From Haloarcula taiwanensis (GTDB lineage: Archaea; Halobacteriota; Halobacteria; Halobacteriales; Haloarculaceae): 64,000 nt of DNA. Below the pieces are notes generated by a model. That model was given only the letters and a program-made list of their open reading frames with translations. It had not been told where the DNA came from and searched no databases. The stretch covers positions 744,001 through 808,000 of the forward strand of contig CP019154.1 in NCBI GenBank assembly GCA_002844335.1. Direction: 5' to 3'. Position 1 is the first letter of the stretch. Every line of letters begins with the position of its first letter. The translations under genes and the position numbers were made by a program. Of this stretch, positions 62,922-64,000 are shown piece by piece.

Positions 62922-63497
62922 TCAGACATCACGACAGTCCGAACAGAGGAGTTGCCCGTTGAACGACGCTAGATCCCGTGTAAACGTGCTGCAGGCAGAA
63001 CAGATACCCTGATTATCAAACGAATCCTCGGCGGCGGACTGCATCCCATCGGTGGTGGCTTCTTGACCGGTCGTTGCAACCGGCGAGGGCTGCTCGACAA
63101 CGCTCGTCGACTCGCTCTCTAGTCTCGCGGTCGAGAGGATGTCATGCTCAGTCAGCGTTCCGAGCGGTTCACTGTCCGCCGTGACCAAGAGGAACTCGGC
63201 GGACCGCGTCGCCATTCGGTCGCGGGCCTCCGGAAGCCCGGCGTCAGGGTCAATCGTTGGAATGGACTCGCGCATCACGTCGCCGACTGTGGCGGTGTCC
63301 GGGTCGCCCCCATCGACGATGTATGCCAGCACGTCCCTGTCCGTCGCGACGCCGACCGGTTCGTTCCCCCGCAATACGAGAATCGGGTGCTGGTCCTCAC
63401 GGATCAGCAACTCCGTCGTTTCGAGGAGGTCGTCGGACTCGCTCGCACCGACGTACTCTCGGTTCATAACCTCCCGCACAGTGACCTCACCGTTCAT
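62922..63497 (-). CDS. CBS-domain pair with C-terminal zinc ribbon
   Basis: A 191-residue protein. Two CBS repeats (residues ~5-60, MNREYVGASESDDLLETTEL, and 66-125, DVMRESIPTIDPDAGLPEAR) form a nucleotide-sensing Bateman module. A Ser/Thr/Glu-rich spacer follows, then a zinc ribbon GICSACSTFTRDLASFNG and LLCSDCRDV. ATG 63497 is chosen. A minus-strand TATA-like GATATAAACG (63541-63550) lies ~45 bp upstream. It may sense adenine nucleotides and act through the ribbon. Confidence 0.88.
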   Translation of the reverse strand: MNGEVTVREVMNREYVGASESDDLLETTELLIREDQHPILVLRGNEPVGVATDRDVLAYIVDGGDPDTATVGDVMRESIPTIDPDAGLPEARDRMATRSAEFLLVTADSEPLGTLTEHDILSTARLESESTSVVEQPSPVATTGQEATTDGMQSAAEDSFDNQGICSACSTFTRDLASFNGQLLCSDCRDV

Positions 63498-63564
63498 GTG
63501 TGTGGTTACCACACGACCGGTCTAAAAGATACCTCCACTACGTTTATATCGCGTGACTCACAAA

Positions 63565-64000
63565 TTACTCAGTTGTTTCGGTTTCGATGGTGACGGCCTC
63601 GCCGGTCGATCGACAGGTCTCTAACGCGTGCTTGGCGTCCATCCCGGCCGTAGCTGCCGTCCGTCCGCGTCCGACGCCGACTTTCAGCTCCACATCGACG
63701 GCGTCGCGGACGTGGTTGATTGCATCGTGGTAGTCCGCCTCGTCCAAGTCCGGGCAGACTGCGATGACGTTATCACCGCCGACGAAAAACGATAGCGAGT
63801 CGTGGGCCTCACGCATATACTTCATGAGTGCCGCGTACCCCTGCTCTATCTGGATGAAGGTGTCGAACTCATTGAGCTGGTCTGTGTACTTCTCGGTGGC
63901 GTCGTCGACATCGAAATGCGCGAGTTGTACGTCTGTGGGCTTCCGGAACTCATCGTCGATCGTCTGGCCGCGTAGCACTTCTCGCCGCCCCTTGTCCTGC
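63565..64000 (-). CDS. GTP cyclohydrolase III (N-terminus outside window)
   Basis: The last ~145 residues of a minus-strand gene whose frame stays open to base 64000. The visible part reads QDKGRREVLRGQTIDDEF, then FFVGGDNVIAVCPDLDEADY and VGVGRGRTAATAGMDAKHAL, which match archaeal GTP cyclohydrolase III (ArfA-like, GGDEF-type fold). The enzyme opens GTP to FAPy-GMP, the first step to archaeal riboflavin and the F420 precursor Fo. This would feed the same pathway as cofD. Confidence 0.88.
   Translation of the reverse strand, partial: QDKGRREVLRGQTIDDEFRKPTDVQLAHFDVDDATEKYTDQLNEFDTFIQIEQGYAALMKYMREAHDSLSFFVGGDNVIAVCPDLDEADYHDAINHVRDAVDVELKVGVGRGRTAATAGMDAKHALETCRSTGEAVTIETETTE

Overview
The window looks like a stretch of chromosome from an extremely halophilic archaeon of the Haloarcula type. 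The DNA is GC-rich and the predicted proteins are strongly acidic. Ribosomal proteins S2 and L24e carry acidic tails. Most genes with a visible promoter have a TATA-like box about 25-30 bp before the start codon, which points to leaderless transcripts. The gene order tRNA-Ser, S13, S4, S11, RpoD, tRNA-Leu, L18e, L13, S9, RpoN, RpoK, enolase, S2, then mevalonate kinase and IPP kinase is a conserved haloarchaeal arrangement. The genus is inferred from general resemblance; no database search was run.

Layout. 1-8.5 kb: the end of an exported protein gene, a DUF5789-like protein, an acetyltransferase, fumarase, an ABC importer operon with no visible solute-binding protein gene, flap endonuclease and a second acetyltransferase. 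8.6-13.6 kb: a DUF3054 membrane protein, a small gene broken by a 13-bp duplication, an ornithine cyclodeaminase-family enzyme, a presenilin-type protease next to gar1 and srp19, and an anchored CAP-domain protein. 13.9-20.3 kb: a decayed lipoprotein gene, oxidase subunit II, a heme A synthase-like/heme O synthase fusion, a membrane protein, a Rdx protein, a 35-residue zinc ribbon, an ABC exporter and a tyrosine phosphatase. 20.4-25.6 kb: cofD in a tightly overlapping four-gene operon, S17e, an Mrp/NBP35 ATPase and a hypothetical protein.

25.7-31.9 kb: the ribosomal protein/RNA polymerase/enolase superoperon with two tRNAs. 32.0-43.4 kb: two tandem membrane paralogues, a cytochrome P450, the last steps of the archaeal mevalonate pathway (mvk, ipk), an acidic repeat membrane protein, RNase J, a prenyl diphosphate synthase, an ArsA/Get3 ATPase and glutamyl-tRNA synthetase. 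43.6-47.6 kb: Hsp20, Cdc48, a hydrolase and a ferredoxin.

47.8-52.3 kb: a fixA-fixB-fixCX electron-transfer flavoprotein operon with an unusual FixB and a small unknown gene last. 52.4-55.8 kb: an HTH-acetyltransferase fusion, a luciferase-like oxidoreductase and an acyl-CoA synthetase. 55.9-60.6 kb: tmcA with two overlapping downstream genes on the minus strand, and L7Ae-S28e-L24e-ndk on the plus strand. 60.7-64 kb: a glutaredoxin-like protein, a membrane protein, MsrB, tRNA-Thr, an acetyltransferase, a CBS/zinc-ribbon protein and the end of a GTP cyclohydrolase III gene running off the window.

The window is mostly core genome. I saw no CRISPR array, insertion sequence, prophage or integrase. 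The most informative anomalies are three signs of gene decay (3.3-3.7 kb, 9.05-9.23 kb, 13.9-14.4 kb), the cofD-linked operon of unknown purpose, and the FixABCX variant.
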